NCBI GenBank assembly: GCA_013398275.1
Contig: VZSE01002018.1
Span: 124,942-188,941, forward strand
DNA length: 64,000 bases
Source: Promerops cafer
Lineage: Eukaryota > Chordata > Aves > Passeriformes > Nectariniidae
Direction of reading: 5' to 3'
Shown here: in pieces, positions 18,791 to 33,500 of the stretch
Layout: each line of letters starts with the position of its first letter
Numbering within the stretch: position 1 is the first letter of the stretch
Notes under the pieces: generated by a model
Told to the model about the DNA's origin: nothing
Database searches by the model: none
The model's input: only the letters and a program-made list of their open reading frames with translations
Made by a program: the position numbers and the translations under genes

Positions 18791-21700
18791 TGGGGCCTTT
18801 TTTCCCCAAATGGGCTCTAAACTACTTTTTTTGAAATGTAGTGTGTAAAATGAAATTGGTTATTCCACATATGTTTGACTTGAGTCCCTGGGAAGACAAA
18901 ATGTCTCTGGTCCTGGAAGTCATACCTCTGCACAGGAAAAATGTCTTTTTTTCTTAATTTCACATTATGCTGCAAAGATGGTGTCCAGCTGCTGAATGCT
19001 TCACCTAAAAGTACTCTTTTGTCATCATACTAGGTTAGACTTACCCCTCAGTTAAGTTCATCTTCTCTGGTTTTAGCTGCTTAGCCCCAGCGTGAACCTC
19101 ATTCTATCTGCCTGAGGCTCTCATCTCCACTTTCTGCTTATTTCTCTGTTTAGACTAGATGGCAAACCTGCCATATGTTTCTCTCATGTTGCTGTTTTAT
19201 AATACCTCGTGTTACTTCTAAGTGATTTATGAAAACAGTAACTGAAAAGGGCATAAGAGCATTCTTGCTGTACACCTCACTGGATCTACACTTTGCCAGC
19301 TACAAGGGTACTTTCTACACAGTTCCTCAGACAGATTCTATCTTCTGTGCCAGAGAAATGGCACATTTGAGTTAAGCATAGGATTCTGTGACATGTTTGG
19401 TCACAATCCAGCCATCTCAGCTCCCATTTCTTTTCACAGCCTGTTTGCTTAAGTGCACTAGAGAAGTTTGAGTGGGGAGAGAAAAGCAGATTTCTTTTTT
19501 CTTTCAAATGTATGTCTCATAAACCTTCCATTACTGTCTTTTGCATTTGTTTCTGTGTGGAAAAAAAAACTGAAAAGCTTCTAACTTGAGTTTATGTGAC
19601 TTTAATTCTGAATATATCTCAGTATGCCTTGTAGCTTTACCTTCTGTTCTTCAAACTGAGTAGCCATTCAGGAAATAGCCAGATACTAGCAGTACTTGGA
19701 TTGTTGTTCCTCTAAAGTAGGCAATTCACATTTTCATTTCTCTGCATTCTGTTTAATTTATGAATTTGCTCATGGACTTTTCCTCAGCTGGACATTGTCC
19801 TCCATATGAGGTGCAGTTCTTCAAGTTGGCTAGATATGTTTCTGTAACTGGTTTTACTACACTACACAAGATGTTTGCACTAGCAACACACTAAAAAGGC
19901 TGGGATGGGAGCAAATGCTCATTTGAAACTCCAGTGCTTGAACTAGTAATAGGTTTGGGTGAGCCTCTGCCTCATTTAGCCATCACACTAATCCCAGCAG
20001 TGTCCACAGCAGTCTTGTTGTATTACAATGAAGCTGCACTGGGACTTGGTGACATCCAGCAAGCTGAGGGAAGGAGAGATGTGGCTCAAGGCACAGGAGA
20101 CTGAGTTGGAGAAGTTTTCTGCTACTGCACAGCTGTGATTTGGCAGAGGTGATGCTTGTGTGTGTGCCTGAGTGCACGTGCACAGGGTTGTCTGTCCAGT
20201 GGCAGGAGGGACACACAAGAACGGCCTGTGGCTCTTGGTGAGGACCAGTGTAAGCTTGTTTCCCACAAACACAGCATTAAAAAGTTTTGCATCACATCTT
20301 AAGACCCTAACCCTAATGCTTAGGCATGGCTTTTATGTGTAAATTTTAATTATTGGTCTCTAGTGTTGATTACATTTTTATGAGAGCTGTGCTCAGATAT
20401 CTGCTTATGTGGCTATGAACAACTTAGTGCTTGCTGTGACTGTATTTTTATTAGTGTTTTTAATTATACCCTTCCTGGGTTTGGACTAGTTTGGCAAAGA
20501 GGGATCTTCACTTGCTCAGCTGGTTATTGCTGGTCTTGTACTCTTTGGCCACAAAACACACACTTCTATACAGTATTTGCATAACTGGGCAGAAGGGGGA
20601 TGTTATTTTTATGGACTCTATCTTTGTCTCTGTTTCTGCCTGTACTAATTGTTTATGTCCATAGGGTTAGAAAACTAGAATTTTTTTAGTCTCAAATGGC
20701 AGCCAAAAATGTTACTTTGTTGAGGCAAATCTTCCTTGTTGTTCAGTAGTTCATCTCCATGTGTTTTCTCCTTTATTCGGCTCACGGCCAGGTCTCTTAG
20801 CCGTGTCATACCTACCTAAAGCCCCACTTGTTGTGTTACCAACCTTAAGTCTTCCCTATTTTTTCAATTCTTTATATTGATGCATTTAAAAACAAGACTC
20901 TGCTTTCACCCTTAAGGGAAAGAAGAGTTAAGTTTTTTTTCTAGATGTGAATTTCTATCTGGATGGGAAGGCCTCACAGCTGATACAAATTCTGGGGATA
21001 TTCTGGGTTGACAAAAAAAGATTTTTCCCTGTAGCTAATCAAGTCTGTGCTATTTGGGTAGGATGGGAGATGCAGGTTTTAGAGTGACAGATCAGTGTGA
21101 CTTGGTTTGCTGGACAAAGGTTTCGAGTTTAAACTTTGAGGGGGTGTAGTGGGATAGCCTGAGAGGGCACAAGCTTAAAGTTATCTTGACAAAGGTAGGC
21201 TTAATACTATTTTACTGCACATTTTGCACCTATTAATGTACTTGGCATCAGCTCAGCGAAGATTATAATGATAAGATGGAAGTGGAAACAACTTCAGCCT
21301 TTGCAAGCCATCTTTGCAGAGTGTTTTTTGTCCCATTCTGGCTCCTTATTCATGTATGAATAAAGGTGAGAAAATGGTGCAGATGAATGCTGCTCCTGTT
21401 CCATGGGTGGAGGCAATACCTGGGATGGATGTTGAGTAGTGTCTACAAAGAGCAGCAGTTACAGCTGCCTTTCAGCTCCCCCCAGAGAGCAACCCTGCTC
21501 CTCACAGCAACCCAGGGACAGCCAAAGACAGTAGGAATGGAGAGGTACCTGTGTGTGCATGTGTGGGCACACGTGTGTTCTCTTGCAATCTCAAGTGATG
21601 AGCCTCAAGAAGCTTTCCAGGTTAGCCAGTGTTTCACTCCCCAAGCCTCTCCATGTACATAATTTTTGTTCCAGCTTCATCTCCCCCAGCTCACAATCTG

Positions 21701-24151
21701 TCTGTCATGACTCACACACTAGCTGGCTTTGATTTAGACTCCCATCTGCTTTCTCAGCCAGTCACATCCCAGTTCTTCTGTAACACACTGTAGGAGAAGT
21801 GTGGGACTGGAGCAGAGCATATATCTGTATTCAGGAGAGAGGAGGGGGAGGTGTACTGACTCCAGCCTCAAAGTTTCTCCTTGTCTCATCTGTCTCAGTG
21901 GAAGCCTTTGGTTAAGCTGTAAAATATAAGTCTGCACAGTAAGGCTGGGGATGACAGAGAAACCCATCCTTCTTGAGTGTGCTTGGACCCTCAGACCAGA
22001 TTTGGTCTCAGTGTTGTCACTCACCGAATATTTATGCTTTTGTAAAAGGAATGTCCTTTCTCCTCTGCTTATATAAGGGACTATCACAATTCTCTGAGAA
22101 AAAAAACCAAACAGTTGTTTTGCCTCTTCCCTGCAGGCAGCAGAAGGTGACACAAAGGTAGTGGGGAAGCTGTGCTGATGCCTGGCCAACACGAACGTGC
22201 CCCTCTGGTGGAGGCAAGCAGCTGTTGTGTGCAAGGGACTTGCCCTCAGATCACCAGTGCCTCCTCACAAGGACAGGGTGGCTCCCGGGGACAGAGGGTC
22301 ATTAAGGCAGGGAAAGGCTGTCCCCAGTTAGCTGATGAAGGGCGATCCTGTGCCAGAAACAGAACAGACCTGGTGGGCTCTGAATTCCAGACAGCAAAAA
22401 TAAATTTCTTTCTCTTCAAGAGGCTAGTGGGGAAGATGTCCTTCTACTGTAAGCTTGTCACAGACTCCCCCACCCATAAGCATCATCAGAGAGGAATTGG
22501 TGCAAGGTCAATCCTTGGAATTAAAGCCAGGAGGGAATTTTCCTTTGGTGACTGAGTCAGAAATAATGGTATTTTTGACTTGCTCCTGAGACAGCTTATG
22601 GAAAATCATATGTTAAAGTAGAACTGGTCACTCTAAGTTAGATAATGCTTTACTAATATCAGGAAGGGGAATGAGAATACCCCCAGGAACGTATTTTCAC
22701 AGCCTGGATTTCTTCTCTGTTGCTGCTAAGTGGAAACACATCTAATAGGCTGCTTGGGACTGCATCTAAGTGCTGTGAGACACCAAAAATATGGTAGAAA
22801 GAGTTGCAGACTGTTAGAAGAAGCTGCAGAATACACAGAATTTCGTTTTGCCTGTTTACTGAGAAAACCTCACAAGAGCGGAGAATTAAACAAAGCAGCA
22901 TCTTACCTTTGGATGCCAAGGTTTTGCATGCATGACACGAACTGACAAGACGTCTTTTTTGCAAGATGCAGATCTGCTCCAGATTTAGAACTGGAATAGA
23001 GAGGGATGCTGCAGACAAGGGTTGAGGTCTCTGCTGTTAGTCACAACAGAGACAAGCTGGCAAAAGTGAGAGCTGGAATTCTCAGATCTGAGGTATGCAG
23101 AAATATGTGGAAAGTAGGCAGGGTAGAATTACCAGGAAAAGAGAGCAGGAGTTTTCAGAAAGAAACCTGTTTTCAAAGTGTAGAAAATGTGTCTTCCCTC
23201 TGCTGTATTTCTTGGCAGCCTACTAACACTCCATAATTTTTTTTTTCTTGAGTTCTTATATTTTAAGACTATAACTGTGGAAAATTGTGAACAGTGATTC
23301 AGAGAGACAAACGCAGTTATTTGAAGTATAGGTACATATATGCTGTTTTACTCCTCTTCCCCCAGCACTGAGGATGCCCTCACTTAAGATTTTCCCATTC
23401 TGTTTTAAATTCTAGAGATGATGGGAAAACAAGGACGCTTTTCTCCCATCCAGTGTTTTCTAAAGCCTTGGCTGAATTCAAGACATGAGACATATACCAA
23501 AAATTTTCCTCCCGTCTGTTTTTAGGGCATGGCTCAGCTATAGGACAGAGGAGAAGCTCCTAACTGCATCCCCATCCAGGAAAATCCCAGAGTAAAAATA
23601 GACAAAGAATAAAAATGTTCTGCGTGGGAATGTTTGGGGGGGTGCAAGATAAGAGCCAGTGAAAAGGAGCTGCAGCAACATGGACAGGGTGGCAGTCAGA
23701 AGCAGCAGTATGCTTCTAGGCTGGAGGTCTGGCTGTGTTACACTGCTGCGTGCAGGCCTGGTGTGACTGGAAGGATGGCACCAGTGGCGAGTGAGAACTG
23801 ATCCTCCTCCACTTTCCACATGGCACACTGACCCAGAGCATCCTGGCTGTGTCCAGCAGTATCCATGTCCTGTTACAGCGTGCTCTGCCCTGGCAGAAGC
23901 CTGAGCTTTGTAAGCCTGCACTCAGGCACCGTGCAGTCCACATCTGACACCTGCACACGCCCGAACAGTCCAGCAGCCTAACAGTGTGCACAGGGGGAAA
24001 GCATCAGAAGAAGGGGTCAGTCTGATGTCCCTCCTCCCCGAATCATTCCTCTGTGGGGATTGCAAAGAACATCCAAAAGCTTCTCTTGGAGGAGCAAACA
24101 CAAGAAGACTGGCTCACTGAAAAGTGTGATGGACTGCTGCCCTCACACCAG

Positions 24152-24547
24152 CTATAAGGGAACATCCTCATCCTCATCTTCATCTTCATCCAGGTCAGTG
24201 GTGCGTAGGTTTATGTCCTTGAGGATGTCCGAGATGTTTTCAGCAACTGGCCCTGTCAGCTCCATCTCTTCCAACTCAGTATCCGTGGCATAAGCGGAGC
24301 TGGGGACTTCCCCCTCTTCCTGTGAGTGTGAGGGCTGGGGGGAGTGGGAGCAGGGAGGCAGAGGGCTCTCAGTGCCCAGGTGTGCTGCTTGCTCTGCTGC
24401 CACCGCGCCGTTGCCTTCCCGGCTCCACGCCTGAGCGCCCTGCCCGACCTTAGTGTTGGGGGAAGTCCGGTTGATGTCACGGAAACTGGCAAGCGGGGGT
24501 CGGAGACGAACGCCAGAGCGGGTGGAACCCTCTATTGCCTTCTGGAG
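24152..24547 (-). CDS. CLCN1: CLCN1 exon 23, C-terminus and stop (residues 870-1000)
   Basis: The exon begins after ctctttttttcag with LQKAIEGSTRSGVRLRPPLA, the end of CBS2 plus the conserved post-CBS2 motif. A diverged tail follows, with ELEEMELTGPVAENISDI, and an acidic DEDEDEDEDVPL end. The stop is TAG at 24152-24154. Confidence 0.95.
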   Translation of the reverse strand, partial: LQKAIEGSTRSGVRLRPPLASFRDINRTSPNTKVGQGAQAWSREGNGAVAAEQAAHLGTESPLPPCSHSPQPSHSQEEGEVPSSAYATDTELEEMELTGPVAENISDILKDINLRTTDLDEDEDEDEDVPL

Positions 24548-27500
24548 CTGAAAAAAAGAGAAAAATTTAACAAACCCCCCCCCCAAAAAAAACATGAAAG
24601 GGAGGCTGGCCCAGTCCTACCCAGCAGAAGTTCATCTACTCCCCACAGTAAAGGTATCGCAAATAGAGTCACAGCTCTGCCTCTGGGGCCTGTGGAGATA
24701 ATCTTTTCCACTGGCGATGTAATGAAAAATTCCATGGTAAACAACAAATTCCATACCTCTTTCAGAAACAGTAATAGCTACTCTAGTTAAGAGTGGCTAT
24801 TAAGCCTCAGTTAAGAGCCCTGCACTCATGAAAAAGATGAACCTTCTAACATCCCTGGAAACAACACCTGCTGCCTCCTCTGAAATGCAGTCATCCATTC
24901 CTTTACATGGCTTCCAAAGAGCTGACTCAGAATTCGACACTGGATTGAAAATGTAGCACTTGCAGTTATATCTATTCCCAGCTGGAACTTGCAGCACCTG
25001 TGAATTACTGCAGTGATCCATGGGACACTTGCAGTTACTTAAGAGGATGGCAGAGGAGCTGTACTCACCTCTTCCAAAGCCAACACTCCCCTCAGCTTCC
25101 CCATGCTGGTTACGTAGGCGTGGCTGAGGCCCAGTAGTGAGAACAATGTGTGTGTCTAGGAGCAAAACCACAAAAGACCATTTCAGGGACTTTGGAAATG
25201 GGTAACACAGAACTTGGTGCTAGAGCTGGGACTCAGGATTTAGAAATGGAAATCACAAAGACACAAAATTGTGCAGTTATCCCAGTGAGAAATTAGGTCT
25301 TCCCTTCTTCCCCTTTTGTATCAGCCAAATACTACTCTTTGCTCCTTCTGCTGTGCAGCTGTAGTTGGGACTGTGCTGATGATGGAGAGCACATTCTCAA
25401 GGTCATTCTCATCCTGCATCTGGTGGAGATTCACATACAACACCTTGTGTTGAGCATTTGGAGACCTCTGCAGATCCTGTTTCATTTTGGTGCTGGAAAC
25501 TGAACTACTATGAAGTAGTATGAAAAGTCAAAAACTGCTTAGGTTATTTATTCCAGTGCTTTCCTTATCAATAAGGATTTCTTTTTTCCTGTCCCAGAAT
25601 ATTTTCTGTGAAAGCTTAAGCTTGTTGCTGCTTATCTAGTGCAGTGAGAACACTGAGAACAAGTTATTCCCTTTCTCTTACAAAGTCTCCTTGAAAGGAC
25701 AGATATCACACTGCTATCAGTCTTCTTTTCTTCAGCCTAAATATACCCCATTATTTTACTATTATTCACAGATCTGTGTTTCTGAAACTTTCCACATTCT
25801 CAGTGCTCATCTCTGGTATATTTCCAACCTCCAGGCTCTTGAAGCTGAGCTCTAGTTGGCCTTTACCTGTGGCCTTACATGAAATCATTCTGTCACAGCT
25901 AGTGTTTGACCTTTTTTTTTTTAGCATCATATGAGATACTGAATGTCACGTTCAAGTGTAAACTAGGAAAAATCTGGTTTCTCAAGAACAGGACATTTTA
26001 CTCTAATGTAAAAGAAAGCCATACTGGTTAAATATAGTTTGGCCATGATAAACTGTGATATTCTTTTCATTGTCATTAGTCTCATTTAGCTCTAACTGTG
26101 CATACTTCATATAGTCTGATTATTTATTCCTGGTTGGTTTTTTGTGCATCCAAGTTAAGTTGATCTGTCTGTTATTTCTGAGTTTCTCACTTGCTCTTTT
26201 GTATGACAGGTATGAAACTTGCCCCATGATCAGCCTTCAGGTATAATTTTTTGTAAGCCTATATTCTCAAAGGTAAATGCTAGTGGTTTTCAGATGGCTT
26301 CACCCACCCCTTCAGAAAACTCATCTGAACTATATGCTAGTCTATTCCTGTTTTGCTCAAGGCTGAGATCTTAACAATAATTAATTTAGTACAAGGCCTA
26401 TGCTGGCCATTCACATTAAATATTGATAAAAGCATGCACTGTGCACTTTTGCCTCAGTAGACTGCATTCCCTTTCCACTGAGTGAAAGCCCAGTCCTATC
26501 TTCCTCCTGACATACAATGATTGATTTAATCCCCAGTCATCCTATGCTGACTCTAGGTGTTGCCTGACCCAGCTTCCTCTTTTCCTTGTGCTTCAGTTCC
26601 ACGAAGAGCCTGTGACACAGGCAGACTCTACACCCTGACAGAAACACCCTGAGAAATCCAGGAGTGCTCATTCCAGTGCTGCACACTGACAGGGCAGAGT
26701 GTAAATCTCAGTGTAATGCCCCAGCAGTGAGGCACACAATGCTACTGTTAATGTAGCAGATTTTTTTTTGTCCAAAAGCTTTTGTAATAAATGGACTCAG
26801 ACTTCTTATCACAAAGCCTTTCATTTTGCAGGAGATTGGAGATATACACAGAAGATTACAGGAACAAGCTCACTTCTGTAGCTCAATGTGAAAGTGACTG
26901 GTGATAGTAGTTGTAGGTGAAGACAAGGAGAAGAAATAAATCATAGACTGGACTTGGAATGAGTGGAGAAAAATGATGTATGCCTCAGGGAGACATCTGC
27001 ACTCACCTTGTGCAGGGAAGTTCTCTCTACCAGTTGGAAAGGGGAGGGATCTACGCGGCAGCTGTCAAAGCACACGTTCTTGTTCAGCTCCTCCTGTTCC
27101 CAAGCATCTATCTGACACAGGAAAGAAGAGGAGTCACTCTCACAGCTACCTGCAGCATTGCTGTCTTGTGTACCCAAACTAGTCCCCTCCTCCTGTTAAT
27201 GCTTCTTCCTTCCTATGTACATCATTCATCTTGTCCATTATATCTCACCCCTCAGGTTTCCCATCCCCTTCTTGCCAGATGTCAAGTCCCTGTGGAAACA
27301 GGGCAATTTAGAGATTTTCTGAGAAGATGGGGTTTTGTTTTTTCCTTCTTAAAGAGGAAGTGAACATCTTTAGCTTTCCTTTCTGAGTGCATCTTCCCCT
27401 TGTCGTGTCAAGATAATTGATCCATTGTGTAAGAAATGAAGGAACAACTTGGGCCCACAGAAAGATTTACATGAAGGGGCACCTGTGGGGGCCTCTAGTC

Positions 27501-30500
27501 CAAAACACTGCTGCAGCAGGGCTGACTTCAAAGCTAGATCAGATTAGTCAGTCTTATCAGCACATCTAGCCAGTCTCTTCTCTTATGGGTGAGACTTGCC
27601 CATGGTGCCACTCCAAGAAGAAAATGATGTTGGCTATGGCTTTATGTGGCAATCACTGAGGTTCCTGGAGTATTGCAAGTGATAGGAAATGGTACTCACA
27701 TGACCTCACTCCATTTTTGCACCTGGTCTTACCTCTTCTGGTGTCATTGTCTCAATGACTTCCCCTGTCTCCTGTAAGAGAAAACACTGTTCAGGACAGC
27801 CAAAGAACCCACAGTTTCACAGAGTACAGAACGGGAAAATCTGCACAGCCTCCTCACCCCATGTGGTCCCCTTTTTGTTCCAAATAGTGTATTACCGAGT
27901 GCTTAGATTTTCGTTATACTCATCCATTATATGGTGTACTCTGCCCTTGCTGTGCTTCCCTTGCCAATGACAGTTCACCATGGGGCTCTGGTGGAGCAAT
28001 TCAGGTGCTTAAACATGGCCATCTAATACTGATTTAGATGCTCTCAGAATATCTCACATGGGGTCCAGCCACTGCCCTGGAGTGGATGGGTCTGTCTGTT
28101 ATCCCCAAACCCTGTGCAGATGTGTCAGATAACCAAGGGCATTTAACTTGGCAAGAGCCAAAAGCATTTTTTTCATTTTTCTCCATCTGTCCAAAACTGT
28201 TTGCCAAATGGAATGGAACTGCACTTTATTGCAGGTTAGCCAAAATATAATTAATTTTTTTCTCCAAGGAAAGATGCTCAAACTCAATCATAATGGTAGC
28301 CTGACACCTGAGCACAGGTGACTCTTCAGGAAGATGCACACTCCTTTACAGTAATCACACCCTTTCTCCTTGGAGGGCGTTCCCCACTGATGCTGTCAGA
28401 GTTCAGGACCATAATTGTGTCCGTGCTTTAGCCAAATGCTGAATGTCTCGAGTAGTAGTTTCTAGTTCCAGTGCATTCCCTTCCTTCTTCAGGGTACTAC
28501 CAGGCTCTCTGTAGCCCTAACCTGGATGGTGCTCTCTGTTTCTTGTGGACGGCTGCAATGGCACAAGAGCTGCTGGATCAGTTGCCTCAGACTGCTGAAA
28601 CTGCCTGAAGGATGAGAACAAACGCATGGATAAGAGAGGAGAACAAGTGAGAGACAAAAATACAAAGCCCCACACCTATCTTATCCTCTTAACCCAAGGC
28701 AGGCTGGGAGATACTATGAGGGACACGATAGAGCTGAGCCAGTCACAATCTGGCATTCAGATTATGAGATGGTGTCTGGGACATTCCAGAATGAATATTT
28801 CCATGCAACAAAACATATCAACAAACTGGATGTGACAGGTGCCAAGGGATGAGGAGTCCATGGGTTCTGCCAGCAGTGGAATGATGGGAATGGAAAACAC
28901 CAGAACTATACTCCCAGGCAGGGAGTTAGCAAAGAGGAGGAGACAGGGCCCGCTGCTGTTGTGAACAAGGCTGTGGAGGAAGTTTGGTCAGAAACAATGA
29001 TAGCTGTGAGCCAAACTAAAAGAAAGTAAAGGAAGGTCTCATGAATTCACTCCTGTTCCACATCCTCTTGTCATTCCTGGGTCACCCAGTTCTAGCTTCA
29101 CATAAGATGTTTCACACACTGTCCTTGTTTCCATATGTGGCTCTTTTTCTGCTTTGGTAAGATAGGTGGATGGCTGCCCAACCACTCTACTGCTCTGGAA
29201 GCATAAAGTAGATTTTTCTATGCCTTAGAGGTTTAGTCATACATGAGGGGTGTTAATGAAACCAGAATGTGCTATATGCTCTATAACATGTAACGTTTGG
29301 GTGCCTAAAAGCATGAGCTAAAGTTCTATCCTCTGTACTCATCCTCAAGACTGGGCTACATCTCTGTGCTTACTCACTCTCTGCATATTTCAGGATGCAT
29401 AAAGGTTAAAAACAGCCCACCATCCTGCATCACATGTACATGATAAATGAATCAGAAATGAGCTATGAGTACAGTCTTGAAAGCAAAGCTAATACAGGCT
29501 GGGGTGTGACACAGAAGAACACAATACATCAGTGTTTGTCCGTCACATTAATGCAGCTGAATCAAAGAGATGCGTGTCCAAGGGAGGAGGAGCCTTTCAG
29601 CTTTGGAGATGGCTGAGCAACAGCCTGAGCTACTCAAAAACTTAGTGCAGATGTTTAGCTCTCAGGCTGCTTTCCCCAGGGAGATTAATTTACATGGTGA
29701 AGGAGCCAAGAGATGGGACCATTCCATGCAGACTCTACAGAAAATAAAATGTCCAAGGAGTTGTTATTGCAAAGAATGGAGTGGGGAGACAGAGAGAGTC
29801 CATCCTTAGTGAGCCTACTTATGCTGTGCTCTGTGAGGAATGATAGAAGGTATTTCCAGGTACATTACTCTGATGTTGAGGTGCACTAACAAAGTGTCTT
29901 TCATTCAGGAACAGCAGAGGAAGCTCCTCTCAGTCTCTGGGAAACCAGCACCTCACACAGGCAGGAACACACAGTTAGCATGAAAGCTTCCCCAAGCTGG
30001 CTAGGATGTGGTTGAGCCATGGCAGAAGTTACCATACCTGAATGTTGCTGGGGCTCCAAGGTCTCAGGCATTTGTTTAAGAGGACTTGTTGGGCCATTTG
30101 GCTCCTCTGGGTAACTGGGAGTGGGACTTGGAGGCCGAGGCAGCTGTTATGGAAAGGAGAGAAAATTAAGTCCACCTTATGCCATTTATTTCTCAGCCTC
30201 CTCAAATGCCTAACTGCTTCTAAGCAGTCTCTGTGTTGCAGTCTGTCCACTTCTCTCCCTCACCTCTCCCTTCTCATCTGTGTCCTCATCCTCATCGACG
30301 TAAGCAAAAGATTCGTGCTTCAGCTTTGGCAGGTTTGCCCAGGGTCCATCGTAGGGTGCCTCATTCAGCTTCTGCTGCATTTCTCTGTTGAGGAGCCGTC
30401 GCCGCTCTGGGCTGATGTGTGTCTGGAGGAGAGCCTGCAGTTCCGATCGCTCCACAGACCCCAGGAGGATCATGGTCTCTGCACAACACAGAGCAGGGAA

Positions 30501-33500
30501 GCCATCAAACCACCTCAAGGTTTTGAAGGTCCCCTTCCACACATCAGCCCTTCTTCCTTCCAGCCTCTTCCAAGTGCTCAGGCTCGTACTATCTAGAACT
30601 GTACAAGAGTCACTGACCAGCCCTGTGGTGGCTCCTAGGCTGTGGGGCTGTGGGATGGGACCTCGCCTTCCCGAGCTGTGCCACCCCACACATGCCCTTG
30701 GCTCATGCAGGACCCCAGGAGGGCCCTGTTGTCACAGTTCAGTCTACAGGCTTCCCACACACCTCCCTTACGTGCTGGATCTGCATCACTGCCCACACTC
30801 CAGCTTCCCTGTCTGGCCAGCTGAAACAGCCGTCTGCCTTACAGCATCTGCAGTGGGAGATTTTTAGGATGTATTTTTTTATGTAGTAGGTCACATTGCC
30901 TGCTTCACACCACCTAAATTGAAAGCTAGTTTCTCCAAGCTGAGACAGTCTTCAGGAAGGACCAGTTTCTCCACATTGCTTACCTGGTGAGTCCACCAAA
31001 GGCAAGGATTTTACTGTGGTGCTTTGGAGTACTGCTTGCAAGTCTCGGTATTTACAGTTGGAGGAAACAAATTTCACATCTTGGACCATAATATCCTCAA
31101 CAAAGATATTGTATTTGCTGTGAATTTATGGATGACAAGGGGAAGAGTTAGCATATTAAAAATGTCAAGCACATAAATTCCCTAAAGAAATACCTGAATG
31201 ACCACTTTTAAAAAAAGTGCTGAAAATACAGCTGCCAAATTATCTTCTGTGAGAGTAACCAGAGGACTTTCCAAGAGGATAAACACAGATTAACTGGATT
31301 TCCATTACAGTTGTATTCCACTCTGTTACCCCTCACCATAAAAGACAGACATGTATACATATGTGTATAGATGGTTTTTATATACATACCTACGTGTATG
31401 ATATATGCTAGAGAGAGGAAGACATTTATAGGAATAACTGAGTTTTGCTTCAAGCAGAATATCCAAATAAAGTATTTCAAACATTTGCTGGGGAAAAGAT
31501 ATCCAAACCCCACTGAATTTAGATAAATGAGACTCCTGATTTTTAAATTTTTAAGCTGAAGCAATTTGGAATATTAATACAAATGCGGTAACATTGCAGG
31601 TCATTCAAACTTGTGCTTTCAATGAAAAAAAGAAGAGGACTTTTCTCCACTTTTGTGTATGAAACCTAATTCTACTCCAACACTTGTTTTTTCTTACTGC
31701 AGGCCTGTTCTACCTTCTTAATTCCTTTATAGCATGGAACCCTTTTCATAACCTTTTACTCCCCTGTGGTCTTAACCCTCTCCTGCCTTACTTCTTTGCC
31801 ACTCCCTGTTTCCACCTGTTTTGCTACTATACCTTATGTGATTCCAGCCCAGGTCTGGCAGGTAGGGCAACTTCTTCACCTGGATGATGCTGTCGTACAG
31901 GCTGGGCTGCAAACTCTGGGCCACCATGTTGGCAAGAATGACAGCCACCATCATGGGCAGGATGTGAGAGATCTGACCCGTCAGCTCGAAGCAGATGACA
32001 GCGGTGGAGACAGTGTGGCTCACCGCTCCTGTCAAAGCTGCTGCACCTTTCCCAGGTAGGAGAAGGAATAGGGAGAGAAGAAGACTGTCATATAGAAACA
32101 GCATATTATGTCAACCAGGAAAATTACAGCAGTGGGACCAGGTGAGGAAAAAGGAAGACATGGAGGCTCACCAATGACAGCATACCCTCCAGGTAAGATT
32201 TGATAAAGAATGTCATCAAAGAGGATCCCGTTGGGAAAAAGCGATGCCATGATTTCCCCAATGAGACGTCCAAATGCAGCACCTGAAAAATATCACTGAC
32301 AGTTAGGGAATTAACGTTTAAGGAATATCCAGTCTCTGGTGAGCAGCTGTGCTGGGCAATCATTTGGATATTTCCTAACAGAAACGAAGCCAAAACTTAC
32401 ATTAAAATGACACTGGTAACTAAAGAGTAGTTCTCAGTTACAAAATACAGAAGTTAGACTCCAAGAGGAAAAAAAGGTACTAAGATTGGTAAAAACAGTT
32501 GACCCCTCGTTCATTCACTTGGGCACACCAGGCACAGCAGTAGCTGTGATTCCCAGGCTGGAGGACATATTTTCAGACTATGTACAATGTTTTGCATTGC
32601 TGTCTAGGTCTTTTCCTAATATGATGCTGTTTGGCCTTCATCACTGCAAGGGCATGGTACTGCCTCATGTTCTGTTGCTGCCTGCCAGAACTCAGGGGTC
32701 CTTAGAGCACCCTATTTCATTTGAGAGTTGTGGGTACTTAATGCTGAATGTCATGAGCTTGTATAGTTCAGTCTAAGACAGCCTCTCTTTCTTAACATCA
32801 GCATCATATTAGTTTTAATTTATTTTTGGTTAATGGAATTAAAACCAGTTAAAAGTCAATTAACTTTTTATGTTATCACATTTCAGTCAGAAGAAAGGAG
32901 TAAGTAGTAGATTACATTGCAGGTACTAGTTCTGAGGTTATCTCTTCTGGCTGGCTTTCAGGGCTGAAAGGAGCAACTACTATTAATTGTGGGATGGAAG
33001 TTTCTCTGTAAGTGAAGAGGCAGAGAGATTAGAAGGCCATGGCTCAGCATGTCTCCCCAAGTGTGGCTTTCCTTATGTGAAAGGGTAGGGATTACCTACT
33101 GGGCATTTGGTTTCAGGGGGTTGAGGAAATGTCAAAAGCAGAGACCCAGAGGCTGGTCTATGGACTGCTAATCAGGCTGTCATAGACATGAAGTGATGAC
33201 TCCTCATACACCAGATGAACCCTGCTGGGTGTGTAGGCAGTGTCTCTCCTATTCTCTCCACCTGTCAGATGAATATGCTGTAAAACAAAATTCAAACTCA
33301 CCTAATACGAAAACAGGCATGAAGCCTCCACAGGGGATTGGCATCGTGGTGGCAATAACAGCCATGCAGAACTAGAACAGAGGCAGAGGGTGCAGTTGTT
33401 ACTGAGCAGCAGTAGCATTTCCTGCTGCCCCACTCTGTGCCCAGCCTGGCTACAGAGACCAGAAAGCTGCTGAGGTGTAGTGCTGCTAACCAAGCTCTGT

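Larger units (their letters stand above)
12651..24151. other. Intergenic gap between convergent genes and CLCN1 3'UTR
   Basis: I recognise no gene here. The stretch contains a short CR1 end (16158-16240), an A/G-rich run (15383-15417), and a G/T-rich low-complexity tract (18610-18790). The CLCN1 3'UTR must occupy the right end, below 24152. No AATAAA on the minus strand lies close to the stop, so its end cannot be placed. A minus-strand open frame of 166 codons (21734-22234) has no recognisable domain. Confidence 0.5.

Noticed and set aside
20304..20316. ccctaaccctaa, telomere-like repeat
   Set aside because: Two units only, which is expected by chance.
21734..22234. 166-codon minus-strand open frame downstream of CLCN1
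   Set aside because: Long for chance, but it shows no domain, no homology I recognise and no splice or composition support; it may overlap the CLCN1 3'UTR.
30042..30596. 184-codon plus-strand open frame
   Set aside because: It is the antisense shadow of CLCN1 exons 17 and 18.
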